A DNA stretch of 64,000 bases from contig NZ_VFNC01000003.1 in assembly GCF_006715395.1 (NCBI RefSeq), positions 992,001-1,056,000 on the forward strand, given 5' to 3'. The notes beneath the pieces are model-generated. The model did no database searches and was not told the DNA's origin. It saw only the letters and a program-made list of their open reading frames with translations. Positions 44,413 to 52,828 of this stretch are shown in pieces (the stretch's first letter is position 1; every line of letters starts with the position of its first letter). Both the position numbers and the translations under genes were made by a program. This DNA is from Streptomyces sp. SLBN-31 (lineage in GTDB: Bacteria; Actinomycetota; Actinomycetes; Streptomycetales; Streptomycetaceae).

Positions 44413-44448
44413 CAGAGGGCCATTCGCGATCATGCGAATGGCCCTCTG
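44413..44448 (-). terminator. Element-borne terminator for tRNA-Pro
   Basis: Perfect 15-bp stem (44413-44427 and 44434-44448) with a 6-base loop, beginning eight bases after the tRNA 3' end on the minus strand. It replaces the chromosomal terminator now lying outside attL (28725-28764). Confidence 0.75.
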
Positions 44449-44454
44449 ACCTGC

Positions 44455-44499
44455 GTCGGGGTGGCGGGATTTGAACCCACGACCTCTTCGTCCCGAACG
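44455..44499. other. attR, 45-bp core
   Basis: Identical to 28777-28821. It covers the tRNA-Pro 3' part from the anticodon stem through the discriminator, so integration keeps the tRNA functional. Confidence 0.93.
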
Positions 44500-44529
44500 A
44501 AGCGCGCTGCCAAGCTGCGCTACACCCCG
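44456..44529 (-). tRNA. tRNA-Pro (CGG)
   Basis: 74 nt folding into a full cloverleaf: acceptor CGGGGTG/CACCCCG, D stem GCGC/GCGC, anticodon stem CTTCG/CGAAG with loop TTCGGGA (anticodon CGG), 5-base variable loop, T stem GTGGG/CCCGC with TTCAAAT, discriminator A. CCA is not encoded. The gene is the integration target of the element; its 5' half is chromosomal and its last 44 bases are inside attR. Confidence 0.96.
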
Positions 44530-44569
44530 ATGTCGCTGCTGTCCTGCTGTCGCGGCGACGTCGTTTACT

Positions 44570-45355
44570 TTAGCCCACCGGTGGCTGTAGACGAAATCCG
44601 GTTTTCGCGCGGCGGCGGACGGGGTTCGGGCGGGCGTGGTCGAGCGCGACCAGGAGGACGGCGAGGGCGAAGAAGGCGAGGCCGAGGAGGAGGGCGTTGC
44701 CGAGGACGCTCTTGTATCCGTGCAGGTCGACGTCGAGGAAGGGGTAGAGATAGCGGCCCGGCGTGCCGGGGAGGATGAGCTCGCCCCTGATGAGGGAGAG
44801 CGTCAGGTAGGCGAGGGGGTACAGGAGCCAGGTCGCCGCCTGGCGGAGGTGGAGGCGGCCGGGGGCGGTCAGCAGCAGCCAGTCCAGGGCCGCCGCGACC
44901 GGGGTCGCCGTATGGAGGATCTGGTCGGTGACCCAGTGCCAGCCGGTCGGCGGGGCCGTCTCGCCGGTCATCGCGAACGGGCTCGACGCCCTGGCCAGCA
45001 GCAGGTGGTACACCAGGCCCGTGATCGTGATGTAGAGGAGTGTCGCTCCGGTCAGCGCCGAGGGGAGCGGGCGGCGTGCCGTCCACGCTCGGCGAGCCGC
45101 CAGGGTCAGGACGACGGCCAGCAGGATGTTGCTCTGGATGGTGAAGTAGCTCAGGATCCGGACCGGGCTGCCGAGGAGCAGCTCGATCGTCACCGCTCCG
45201 GCCGCCGCGAGGGCGACCAGGAGGCGGTAGAGCGCGGTCAGGGGATGGCGTACGGGGGGCATCACCGCTGTGGCGGGGACCGAGGAGGGCAGCAGCGCGG
45301 GTACGCCCGGGATCGTGGGGAGGTCCGGGATGTCCCTGGGTATCGGGGCGGTCAT
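44570..45355 (-). CDS. Pr6Pr-family membrane protein
   Basis: 261 residues with about six membrane helices (about 40-58, 70-86, 98-120, 140-160, 172-190, 220-240). Motifs [16 protein letters not shown] and [12 protein letters not shown] and [12 protein letters not shown] fit the Pr6Pr family (six-helix, FAR-17a/AIG1-like), which may be serine-esterase-like lipases in eukaryotes; the bacterial role is unknown. The stop lies 40 bases upstream of the tRNA gene. Confidence 0.82.
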   Translation of the reverse strand: MTAPIPRDIPDLPTIPGVPALLPSSVPATAVMPPVRHPLTALYRLLVALAAAGAVTIELLLGSPVRILSYFTIQSNILLAVVLTLAARRAWTARRPLPSALTGATLLYITITGLVYHLLLARASSPFAMTGETAPPTGWHWVTDQILHTATPVAAALDWLLLTAPGRLHLRQAATWLLYPLAYLTLSLIRGELILPGTPGRYLYPFLDVDLHGYKSVLGNALLLGLAFFALAVLLVALDHARPNPVRRRAKTGFRLQPPVG

Positions 45356-45466
45356 GCCCCCAAGCTAGGCAAAGGGGGCATTTGCGGCGATGCGGGCGGG
45401 CCGTGCGGGTTAACCGTCCGTTCTGTGCCCCGGACAGGCCCCCCGTCCCGCGCCTGCGGGATCCCT

Positions 45467-46393
45467 CTACGCCCGCTCCACCAACGTCAGCAGCGTCGCC
45501 TCCGGCGGGCAGGCGAAGCGTACCGGTGTGTACCGGTTCGTCCCGCAGCCCGCCGACACGTGCAGATACGACGTACGCCCCTCCGACACATGCCGCGACA
45601 GGCCCTTGACCCGGTCGGTGTCCAGGTCGCAGTTGGTGACGAGGGCGCCGTAGAAGGGGATGCAGAGCTGGCCGCCGTGCGTGTGGCCCGCCAGGATCAG
45701 GGGGTACGCGTCGGCCGTGAAGGCGTCCAGCACGCGCAGGTACGGCGCGTGCACCACGCCCATGGAGAAGTCCGCCGTGTCCGACGGGCCGCCCGCCACC
45801 TGGGCGTACCGGTCGCGCTTGATGTGCGGGTCGTCCAGGCCCGTCAGCTCCAGCGCCATGCCGTCGACCTTCAGGGTGCCGCGGGTGTTGGTCAGGTTCA
45901 GCCAGCCCGCCGAGTCGAAGGCGTCCCGCAGGTCCTCCCACGGGTTGTGGATCGCACCGACGACCGGCGGGTTGCCGTTCAGACCGTGCCGGCCCTGGAC
46001 CTTCTCGAGCAGGTAGCGGGCGGGGTTGCGCGGCTTGGGGCCGTAGTAGTCGTTCGAGCCGAAGACGTACGCGCCCGGGAACTCCATCAACGGGCCCAGC
46101 GCGTCCAGGACCTCCGGCACGCCCTCGGGGTCCGACAGGTTGTCGCCCGTGTTGATCACGAAGTCGGGGCGCAGACCGGCCAGGGAGCGCAGCCAGCGCT
46201 GCTTCTTGCGCTGGCCGCCGACCATGTGGATGTCGGAGACCTGCAGCAGCCGCAGCGGGCGCATCCCGGCGGGCAGGACGGGGACGGTCACCCTCCGCAG
46301 ACGGAACGAGCGGGCCTCGAAGCCCGCCGCGTAGGCCACACCGGCGGCCCCGACCGCCGCGATCCCCAGAGGTACTCCGTATCGAGCGCGCAT
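45467..46393 (-). CDS. Membrane-associated calcineurin-like metallophosphoesterase
   Basis: 308 residues. N-terminal helix (PLGIAAVGAAGVAYAAG) anchors it in the membrane. Dimetal motifs are intact: VSDIHM (DxH), TGDNL (GDx), GSNDYY (GNxx-type), VVHAPY and GHTHGGQL. Members of this YkuE-like family hydrolyse phosphodiesters or lipid-linked phosphates (for example UDP-diacylglucosamine-like substrates); the substrate here is unknown. Divergent from yqeY. Confidence 0.9.
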   Translation of the reverse strand: MRARYGVPLGIAAVGAAGVAYAAGFEARSFRLRRVTVPVLPAGMRPLRLLQVSDIHMVGGQRKKQRWLRSLAGLRPDFVINTGDNLSDPEGVPEVLDALGPLMEFPGAYVFGSNDYYGPKPRNPARYLLEKVQGRHGLNGNPPVVGAIHNPWEDLRDAFDSAGWLNLTNTRGTLKVDGMALELTGLDDPHIKRDRYAQVAGGPSDTADFSMGVVHAPYLRVLDAFTADAYPLILAGHTHGGQLCIPFYGALVTNCDLDTDRVKGLSRHVSEGRTSYLHVSAGCGTNRYTPVRFACPPEATLLTLVERA

Positions 46394-46496
46394 ACCTCCA
46401 TCGTGTCAGACCGGCGAGGTGACTTGAGCCGCCCCGTTCCTGCCTCCCCTTAAATGGGCGGGCGTCGGGAGTTCCGTACCTGCGACAATCAAACCC

Positions 46497-46964
46497 ATGA
46501 CCACCACGCTCAAGTCGAAGCTGCAGGAAGACCTCAACGCCGCGATCAAGGAGCGCGACGAGCTCCGCTCCTCGACGCTCCGGCTGACGCTCACCGCGAT
46601 CACCAAGGAGGAGGTTGCGGGCAAGGAGAAGCGAGAGCTCTCCGACGACGAGGTCCTCAAGGTGATCACCAAGGAGGCGAAGAAGCGTCGTGAGGCGGCC
46701 GACGCCTTCGCGCAGGGTGGTCGTACCGAGTCGGCCGAGCGGGAGAAGGCGGAGGGCGAGGTGCTCGCCGCGTACCTGCCCAAGCAGCTCGGCGACGAGG
46801 AGCTGCACGAGATCGTCGCCGCGGCCGTCGCGGAGGCGAAGGCCGCGGGTGCCGAGGGGCCGCGTGCCATGGGCGCCGTGATGAAGATCGTCAACCCGAA
46901 GGTCGCGGGCCAGGCCGAGGGCGGCCGGGTCGCCGCCGTGGTGAAGAAGCTGCTGGCCGGCTGA
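46497..46964 (+). CDS. GatB/YqeY domain-containing protein
   Basis: 155 residues; the complete family domain, starting KSKLQEDLNAAIKERDELRSS, with KEEVAGKEKRELSD and the C-terminal GPRAMGAVMKIVNPKVAGQAEG motif. Related to the tail of GatB, which helps form Gln-tRNA; the free form has no known role. A GACAAT box seven bases before the ATG suggests a leaderless transcript. A very strong terminator follows. Confidence 0.92.
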   Translation: MTTTLKSKLQEDLNAAIKERDELRSSTLRLTLTAITKEEVAGKEKRELSDDEVLKVITKEAKKRREAADAFAQGGRTESAEREKAEGEVLAAYLPKQLGDEELHEIVAAAVAEAKAAGAEGPRAMGAVMKIVNPKVAGQAEGGRVAAVVKKLLAG

Positions 46965-46979
46965 GGACCGTACGCGAAC

Positions 46980-47028
46980 GCAGGGCGGCCCCTGTCCCAC
47001 CGGTGAGGTGGGACAGGGGCCGCCCTGC
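46980..47028. terminator. Perfect 22-bp bidirectional terminator
   Basis: Arms 46980-47001 and 47007-47028 are exact reverse complements with a 5-base loop (GGTGA). It lies between the convergent yqeY and penicillin-binding-protein genes. Confidence 0.9.
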
Positions 47029-47045
47029 GTGGTGCTACGGCTCCC

Positions 47046-47087
47046 GCGTCAGCCCTGCATGCTCCTGCGTCAGCCCTGCATGCTCCT
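47046..47087. repeat. Perfect 21-bp tandem duplication
   Basis: Unit starting GCGTCAGCCCTGCATGCTCC, at 47046-47066 and 47067-47087, just downstream of the penicillin-binding protein stop codon. Part of a third copy (GCGTCAGCC) overlaps the stop itself. Confidence 0.85.
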
Positions 47088-47100
47088 TGGGGCTCCCGCG

Positions 47101-49359
47101 TCAGCCGCGTCGCCCCCCGTTGCCGTTCCCGTTGGTCGTGCCCTGGAACAGGTTGTCCGGGATGGAGAAGGTGGGCGTGGGGAAGGTGGTCCCGCCGTCC
47201 GTGCCGCCGTTGTTGTTCCCGCCGTTGCCGTTTCCGCCGTTGTCGTTGCCGCCGTTCTTCCCGTCACCGTTCCCCTTGTCCTTTTTTCCGTCGGGGATGT
47301 CGACGAGGTTGAAGGACTCGACGGGCTTGCCCTCCAGGGCGCCGGTCATGGCGTCCTTCCAGATCGGGCCGGGTGTGTCGGCGCCGTAGACCAGGCTGTG
47401 GTAAACGCCGCCGATGGTGATCTGCTTCATCTGGCGCTTGTGGGTGGGGTCGCCGACCCAGACCGCGCCCGCCATGTTCGGGGTGAACCCCACGAACCAG
47501 GCCGCGTAGCGGTTGTCGGTCGTACCGGTCTTACCGGCGCTCGGGCGGTCGCTGAGGCCGGCCTGCTGACCCGTACCGTCCTCGACCACGCCCTTCAGCA
47601 GCGTCGTCACGGTGTCGGCGGTCTTCTCCGACATCGCCCGCGAGCAGGTCGACTTGGGCACCTGCAGCGACTTCGTCTTGTCGCCGACCCGCTGGCTGAT
47701 GGACTCGATGGAGATCGGCGTGCAGTACATGCCGCGCGAGGCGAAGGTGGCGTACGCGTTCGCCATCGTCAGCGGCGACATCTCCTGGGTGCCGAGCGCG
47801 ATCGAGGGGGCCTGCCGCATCTTGGCGCCGTCCGCGCGCTGCACGCCCATCTTCTTGGCCATGTCGACGACCGGGCAGATGCCGATGTCGCTGATCAGCT
47901 GCACGTAGTAGGTGTTGACCGACTTCGCGGTCGCCTGCTTCATGCTGTACGGGCCGTGCTCCGACTCGCTCTCGTTGGTCAGCTTGGTCGGGTTGTTCGG
48001 ATCGTCCCGCCACTGCTGGCCGTTGCAGATGGACACCGGGCTCGGGTAGTCCATCTCGTACGGCGAGGAGTACGACTGCGTCGCCGGCGTGCCGCCCTCG
48101 ATGGCGGCCGCGGCCACGATCGGCTTGAACGTCGAGCCGGGCTGGTAGCCCGCGCCGCCGCCCATGGACTGGTTCACCGACAGGTTGATCTGCGTCTCGT
48201 GCTTGCCGAAGCCGTACGGCCGCGACTGGCCCATCGCCAGGATCTTGCCGGTGCCGGGCTCCACCAGGGTGGCGGCGGTGGCCACGTCGTCGCTCTTGTA
48301 GACGTGGTCCTTGATCGACGACTGCACCGACTTCTGGGCCTGCGGGTCGAGGGTGGTGCGGATCGTCAGACCGCCCTGGTTCCAGACCTTGGCCCGGGCC
48401 TCCTTGGTCCGGCCGAAGATCGGGTCGTTGAGGAAGACCTCGCGGACGTAGTCGCAGAAGAAGCCCGCGCCCTTCACGGCGGTGATGCAGCCGTTCTTCG
48501 GCTGGCTGGGGTCGAGGCCCAGCGGGGATTTCTTGGCCTTGTCGGCCTCGGCCTGCGAGATGTCACCGAGCTCGGCCATGCGCTGCAGCACGGTGTTGCG
48601 GCGCTTGGTGGCCTCCGTCTCGTCGTTGACCGGGTCGTAGCGGCTCGGGGACTGCACGATGCCCGCGAGCAGCGCCGCCTGCTGGACGTTGAGGTCCTTG
48701 GCGTGCTTGGAGAAGTAGCGCTGGGAGGCGGCCTCGACGCCGTAGGCCTGCTCGCCGAAGAACGTGATGTTCAGGTAGTTCTCGAGGATCTTCTTCTTGC
48801 CGAGCTCCTCCTCGACCTGGATCGCGTACTTCAGCTCCTTGATCTTGCGGCCGAGCGTCTGCTGGGTGGCCTCGGCGACCTTCGTCGGGTCGTCGCCGGC
48901 TTCCTCGATGAACACGTTCTTCACGTACTGCTGGGTGAGCGTGGAGGCGCCCTCGGAGACGCCGCCGCTCTGCGCGTTCTTGTTCAGCGCGCGCAGGATG
49001 CCCTTCAGGTCGACCGCGCCGTGCTGGTAGTAGCGCGAGTCCTCGATCGCGACGATCGCCTTCTGCATGTACGGCGAGATGTCCTTGAGGGCGACCACCG
49101 TACGGTCGCGCGAGTACACCGTGGCGATCTGGCCGCCGTCGGCGTCGAGGATCGTGGTGCGCTGGCTCAGCGGCGGGGTCTTGAGGTTGGCCGGGAGCTC
49201 GTCGAAGCTCTCCACCGATCCCTTGGCCGCGAGTCCGAGCGCGCCTACGGCGGGCAGCGCGATACCGGCCATCACGGCACCGGCCAGCACACTGACACCG
49301 AGGAACTTGGCGGCCTGCTGCGTGGGGGACAGGCCACCGCCCGAGCGCTTCTTTGGCAT
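47101..49359 (-). CDS. Class A penicillin-binding protein (transglycosylase/transpeptidase)
   Basis: 752 residues. Seen: short cytoplasmic lead, one membrane helix (about 20-45), glycosyltransferase-51 domain (about 85-250: AIVAIEDSRYYQHGAVD, EGASTLTQQYVKN, ENYLNITFFG), and a transpeptidase domain (about 350-650) with GSTFKP (SxxK serine), KSVN (SxN) and KTGTTDN (KTG). A Gly/Asn-rich, low-complexity tail (about 680-752). It polymerises and cross-links peptidoglycan. wblA lies upstream, divergent. Confidence 0.95.
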   Translation of the reverse strand: MPKKRSGGGLSPTQQAAKFLGVSVLAGAVMAGIALPAVGALGLAAKGSVESFDELPANLKTPPLSQRTTILDADGGQIATVYSRDRTVVALKDISPYMQKAIVAIEDSRYYQHGAVDLKGILRALNKNAQSGGVSEGASTLTQQYVKNVFIEEAGDDPTKVAEATQQTLGRKIKELKYAIQVEEELGKKKILENYLNITFFGEQAYGVEAASQRYFSKHAKDLNVQQAALLAGIVQSPSRYDPVNDETEATKRRNTVLQRMAELGDISQAEADKAKKSPLGLDPSQPKNGCITAVKGAGFFCDYVREVFLNDPIFGRTKEARAKVWNQGGLTIRTTLDPQAQKSVQSSIKDHVYKSDDVATAATLVEPGTGKILAMGQSRPYGFGKHETQINLSVNQSMGGGAGYQPGSTFKPIVAAAAIEGGTPATQSYSSPYEMDYPSPVSICNGQQWRDDPNNPTKLTNESESEHGPYSMKQATAKSVNTYYVQLISDIGICPVVDMAKKMGVQRADGAKMRQAPSIALGTQEMSPLTMANAYATFASRGMYCTPISIESISQRVGDKTKSLQVPKSTCSRAMSEKTADTVTTLLKGVVEDGTGQQAGLSDRPSAGKTGTTDNRYAAWFVGFTPNMAGAVWVGDPTHKRQMKQITIGGVYHSLVYGADTPGPIWKDAMTGALEGKPVESFNLVDIPDGKKDKGNGDGKNGGNDNGGNGNGGNNNGGTDGGTTFPTPTFSIPDNLFQGTTNGNGNGGRRG

Positions 49360-49766
49360 GGGGGCAGCCTACGTTCTCAATCGCCGGACACGCGTATAGG
49401 CCTTGGCCTAAGCTGCTCTCAACTGTCACAGCAGTAGGGCCACGTATCAATACGTCCGGCGACCCCGAATCGTTCCGGAAGTTCCCCGACTTTCTGGTGG
49501 GGGCGTGTCCGAATCCGCCTTCTGTGTCACCTGGCGTCCGTTGTGACTCAGCGGAACTGTCCCGCTTTGCCGGGAAGGTCACGCATGTTACCAGCTCACT
49601 CCCCCGGGTGATCTGCCGCTTACGCATAGTCCGTTCGGGCCATTCAAGATTGGGCCCGAAGGGGGTGTTGCGCTGTGCCCACCTTCCGTAACGTCCTCAA
49701 CTGGCGGCGGTGAATATGCCGCTGCCGCCGTGGGGGAGCCTCGATTCGGGAGAGGACGGCGCCGGT
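49360..49766. other. Regulatory region between the penicillin-binding protein gene and wblA
   Basis: About 400 bases without a convincing gene. It holds ACGTAT-CA-ATACGT (49442-49455), a perfect palindrome; TGACTCAGCGGAA (49544-49556), which matches the BldD consensus except at one base; and TCAC-N8-GTGA (49596-49611). A long, multi-site leader fits wblA, a heavily controlled development gene. The frame continuing upstream of 49767 lacks the family start. Confidence 0.5.
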
Positions 49767-50105
49767 ATGGGCTGGGTAACCGACTGGAGTGCGCAGGCCG
49801 CCTGCCGCACTACCGATCCGGATGAACTGTTCGTTCAGGGAGCAGCGCAGAACAGGGCCAAGGCGGTGTGCACCGGATGTCCGGTACGCACTGAATGCCT
49901 GGCCGACGCGCTGGACAACCGCGTCGAGTTCGGCGTGTGGGGAGGCATGACGGAGCGGGAGCGCCGCGCACTGCTGCGCAGGCGGCCCACCGTGACCTCC
50001 TGGCGCCGGCTCCTGGAGACGGCGCGGGTGGAGTACGAGCGGGGGGTGGGCATCCTGCCGCTCGACGACGACGAGGTGTACGAGAACTACGCGGCGGTGA
50101 GCTGA
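49767..50105 (+). CDS. wblA: WhiB-like regulator WblA
   Basis: 112 residues from ATG 49767, the known length of S. coelicolor WblA. The iron-sulfur cluster ligands are Cys12 (QAACRTTDP), and the CTGCPVRTEC triplet (about 35-44), followed by the GVWGG turn and a basic C-terminal segment (RERRALLRRRP). WblA represses antibiotic production and pushes aerial hyphae towards sporulation. GAGGA lies upstream at about 49752-49756. Next to two arsA-type genes, as in other streptomycetes. Confidence 0.95.
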   Translation: MGWVTDWSAQAACRTTDPDELFVQGAAQNRAKAVCTGCPVRTECLADALDNRVEFGVWGGMTERERRALLRRRPTVTSWRRLLETARVEYERGVGILPLDDDEVYENYAAVS

Positions 50106-50191
50106 GGGCACGCCTCGGGAAAGCACGCCTCGGGAGGGCACCGCTCAGGAGGGCGACCGGGAGGCCACCCCTCAGGAGGGCGCGCCTCGAC

Positions 50192-51538
50192 TCAGTCGAC
50201 GACGGAGTCGGGCAGCTCCGGCCGGTTGGCCGCGAGCCGGTCGCCGATGTCCCGCAGGCCCACGAGGTCGTGCACATCGCCGGGCAGCGCGGCCACTTCG
50301 GCCACCGCGACCTCGGGGTGGAGCGCCGTGAAGCGGTCACGCGTGCGCTGCTCGCGGGAGAGCAGTTGCATACGTTCCGCGTGCAGCCTCAGCAGGCCCG
50401 CGGCGAGACGGTCGACACCCTGGTCCTCATCGTCCGGACCGGGGGAGTTGGCCCCGGACGCCTCGGACTCGGCGGGCTCGGATGCGGGAGATTCTGAACT
50501 GCCGTACGTGTCGGGAGAGTTACGAAGTCCAGCTTTCCCGCCGTCCTGATCGACAATGCGGGACTCCACAAGATTTTCCGCGGCGGCGAGAGCGCGCTCG
50601 GCCGACAACCGGTCGGCGCCGCTGCCGTGGACCCGGTTGAGCACCAGACCGGCGAGCGGCATGTCCTCGGCCGCCAGCCGTTCCACGAAGTAGGCGGCCT
50701 CGCGCAGTGCGTCCCGCTCCGGGGCCGCCACCACCAGGAACGCCGTGCCGGGCGCCTGCAGCAGCTTGTACGTGGCGTCCGCGCGCGTACGGAAGCCGCC
50801 GAACATCGAGTCCATGGCCGCCACGAACGTCTGGACGTCCTTCAGCAGCTGACCGCCGAGCACCTTGCCCAGCGCGCCGGTCATCATCGACATCCCGACG
50901 TTCAGGAACTTCATCCCCGCCCGGCCGCCCACCTTGGCCGGCGCGAGCAGGACCCGGATCAACTTGCCGTCCAGGAAGGACCCGAGCCGCTTCGGGGCGT
51001 CCAGGAAGTCCAGCGCCGACCGGGAGGGCGGGGTGTCGACGACGATCAGGTCCCACTCGTCGCGCGCCCGCAACTGCCCCAGCTTCTCCATCGCCATGTA
51101 CTCCTGCGTGCCGGCGAAGCCCGCGGAGAGCGACTGGTAGAAGGGGTTCGACAGGATCGCGGCCGCCCGCTCCCCGTCCGCGTGCGCCTCGACGATCTCG
51201 TCGAAGGTGCGCTTCATGTCCAGCATCATGGCGTGCAGTTCGCCGTCGCCCTCGACGCCCTTCACCCGGCGCGGGGTGTTGTCCAGCGAGTCGATGCCCA
51301 TGGACTGGGCGAGCCGGCGGGCCGGGTCGATGGTCAGGACGACCACCTTCCGGCCGCGTTCGGCGGCCCGCAGGCCCAGCGCGGCGGCCGTCGTGGTCTT
51401 GCCCACGCCGCCCGAGCCGCAGCACACCACGATCCGCGTCTTCGGGTCGTCGAGCAACGGGTCGACGTCGAGGACGCGCGCGGCGGAGAGGCGGTGCTGG
51501 CGCGCGCTGTCCTGGGCGCCTGCCGGGTCCGGACTCAT
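50192..51538 (-). CDS. ArsA/Get3-family ATPase with altered P-loop
   Basis: 448 residues. The P-loop reads CGSGGVGKTT (40-49), where the ArsA/Get3/MinD signature lysine of KGGxGK is replaced by Ser42; the downstream catalytic lysine Lys47 is kept. Other motifs: VLTIDPARRL (about 67-76), VVDTPPS (about 165). An acidic insert (about 350-385, SSESPASEPAESEASG) precedes the C-terminal helices. Get3-like proteins move hydrophobic helices or anions. Forms an operon with the next ATPase gene (58-bp gap). Function in Streptomyces unknown. Confidence 0.9.
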   Translation of the reverse strand: MSPDPAGAQDSARQHRLSAARVLDVDPLLDDPKTRIVVCCGSGGVGKTTTAAALGLRAAERGRKVVVLTIDPARRLAQSMGIDSLDNTPRRVKGVEGDGELHAMMLDMKRTFDEIVEAHADGERAAAILSNPFYQSLSAGFAGTQEYMAMEKLGQLRARDEWDLIVVDTPPSRSALDFLDAPKRLGSFLDGKLIRVLLAPAKVGGRAGMKFLNVGMSMMTGALGKVLGGQLLKDVQTFVAAMDSMFGGFRTRADATYKLLQAPGTAFLVVAAPERDALREAAYFVERLAAEDMPLAGLVLNRVHGSGADRLSAERALAAAENLVESRIVDQDGGKAGLRNSPDTYGSSESPASEPAESEASGANSPGPDDEDQGVDRLAAGLLRLHAERMQLLSREQRTRDRFTALHPEVAVAEVAALPGDVHDLVGLRDIGDRLAANRPELPDSVVD

Positions 51539-51596
51539 GACATCCCCTGCTTCCCGATCGTGCTCCGGCTGTTGCGCTCGCGCGTCGTGCTCCGGC

Positions 51597-52574
51597 TCAT
51601 GACAGGCCCTGCCCGCGCAGCTCGGCGGCCAGCTCGTACAGCCCCGCGAGGTCCATGCCCTCGGCGAGCAGCGGCAGTTCGTGCAGCGGCAGGGCCGTCT
51701 CGGCGAGCACCGAGCGCTGCTCGTGCTCCAGCGCGTACCGCTCGGCGTACTCCTCGGCCTGCTGCAGCAGCGGGTCCACCAGCTTCTCGGCGTTCCCGCC
51801 CCGTCGCGCGCCGCCCAGCCCCGCCGCCGACAGTGCCTTCGCGACAGTGGAACGCGGCACGCTGCGTACGAGTTCCAGCTCCGTCCCGTCCAACACCTCG
51901 GGCCGCACCATGTTGACGATGATCCGGCCCACCGGGAGCCTGGCGGCGCGTAGTTCGGCGATCCCGTCCACGGTCTCCTGGACGGGCATCTCCTCCAGCA
52001 GCGTCACCAGGTGCACGGCCGTCTCCGCCGACTTCAGCACCCGCATCACGGCCTGCGCCTGGTTGTGTATCGGCCCGATCCTCGCCAGGCCCGCCACCTC
52101 GTCGTTGACGTTCAGGAAACGGGTGATGCGGCCTGTGGGCGGCGCGTCCATGACGATGTAGTCGTAGACGAACCGGCCGCTCTTGTCCCGCCTGCGCACC
52201 GCCTCGCAGGCCTTGCCGGTCAGGAGCACGTCCCTGACGCCCGGCGCGATGGTGGTGGCGAAGTCGATCGCGCCGAGTTTCTTCAACGCTCTTCCGGCGC
52301 CTCCGAGTTTGTAGAACATCTGGAGGTAGTCCAAAAGGGCCAGTTCTGGATCGATGGCGAGGGCATACACCTCCCCGCCCCCTGGAGCGACGGCGATCTT
52401 CCGCTCCTCGTAGGGCAGCGCTTCGGTCTCGAAGAGCTGCGCGATGCCCTGGCGCCCCTCGACCTCGACGAGAAGCGTCCGCTTCCCCTCGGTCGCGAGG
52501 GCCAGCGCGAGAGCGGCGGCGACCGTGGTCTTTCCGGTCCCGCCCTTGCCGCTGACGACCTGGAGCCTGCTCAC
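51597..52574 (-). CDS. ArsA/Get3-family ATPase
   Basis: 325 residues with the canonical deviant P-loop SGKGGTGKTT (8-17), MDAPPTGRI (about 143-151) and EVEGRQGIAQLF. Complete relative to single-domain ArsA/Get3. Paired upstream of the altered-P-loop ATPase, so the two probably form a heterodimer in which this subunit supplies the signature lysine; that is an inference. GTG 52574. Divergent from the DUF4177 gene. Confidence 0.92.
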   Translation of the reverse strand: MSRLQVVSGKGGTGKTTVAAALALALATEGKRTLLVEVEGRQGIAQLFETEALPYEERKIAVAPGGGEVYALAIDPELALLDYLQMFYKLGGAGRALKKLGAIDFATTIAPGVRDVLLTGKACEAVRRRDKSGRFVYDYIVMDAPPTGRITRFLNVNDEVAGLARIGPIHNQAQAVMRVLKSAETAVHLVTLLEEMPVQETVDGIAELRAARLPVGRIIVNMVRPEVLDGTELELVRSVPRSTVAKALSAAGLGGARRGGNAEKLVDPLLQQAEEYAERYALEHEQRSVLAETALPLHELPLLAEGMDLAGLYELAAELRGQGLS

Positions 52575-52669
52575 GTATTCGAGCCTAACCAGTCGCCGTA
52601 CGGATCACGCGACGGCCTGTGGACAACTCGACGACGGATGGTGGCCGGGCAACGGCTAGAGTCGGCCAC

Positions 52670-52828
52670 ATGACCAAGTGGGAATACGCAACCGTGCCTC
52701 TGCTCGTCCATGCCACGAAGCAGATCCTGGACACCTGGGGCGAGGACGGCTGGGAGCTCGTCCAGGTCGTGCCCGGGCCGAACAACCCCGAGCAGCTGGT
52801 GGCCTACCTGAAGCGGGAGAAGCCGTAA
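52670..52828 (+). CDS. DUF4177-family small protein
   Basis: 52 residues: MTKWEYATVPLLVHATKQIL... ending AYLKREKP. Beta-alpha-beta pattern with GEDGWELVQVV, typical of DUF4177. TAGAGT seven bases before the ATG suggests a leaderless transcript. Shares the base A with the next gene (TAATG). Confidence 0.85.
   Translation: MTKWEYATVPLLVHATKQILDTWGEDGWELVQVVPGPNNPEQLVAYLKREKP

Larger units (their letters stand above)
28777..44499. mobile_element. Integrated actinomycete integrative and conjugative element (AICE) in tRNA-Pro
   Basis: A 15.7-kb insertion bounded by 45-bp identical direct repeats, the right one being the 3' part of a complete tRNA-Pro(CGG) gene. It carries the full AICE gene set: tyrosine integrase and excisionase beside attR, a prim-pol/DUF3631 replication module, an FtsK/TraB-type DNA translocase with small membrane Spd-like proteins, and GntR and XRE regulators. 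No relaxase is present, as expected for double-stranded DNA transfer between mycelia. No broken core gene is seen, so it may be able to excise. The attL-proximal third carries unknown membrane proteins. Confidence 0.93.

Noticed and set aside
44334..44423. N-terminal extension of the protein beside attR
   Set aside because: Translates through the arm repeat and into the tRNA terminator stem; no ribosome site.
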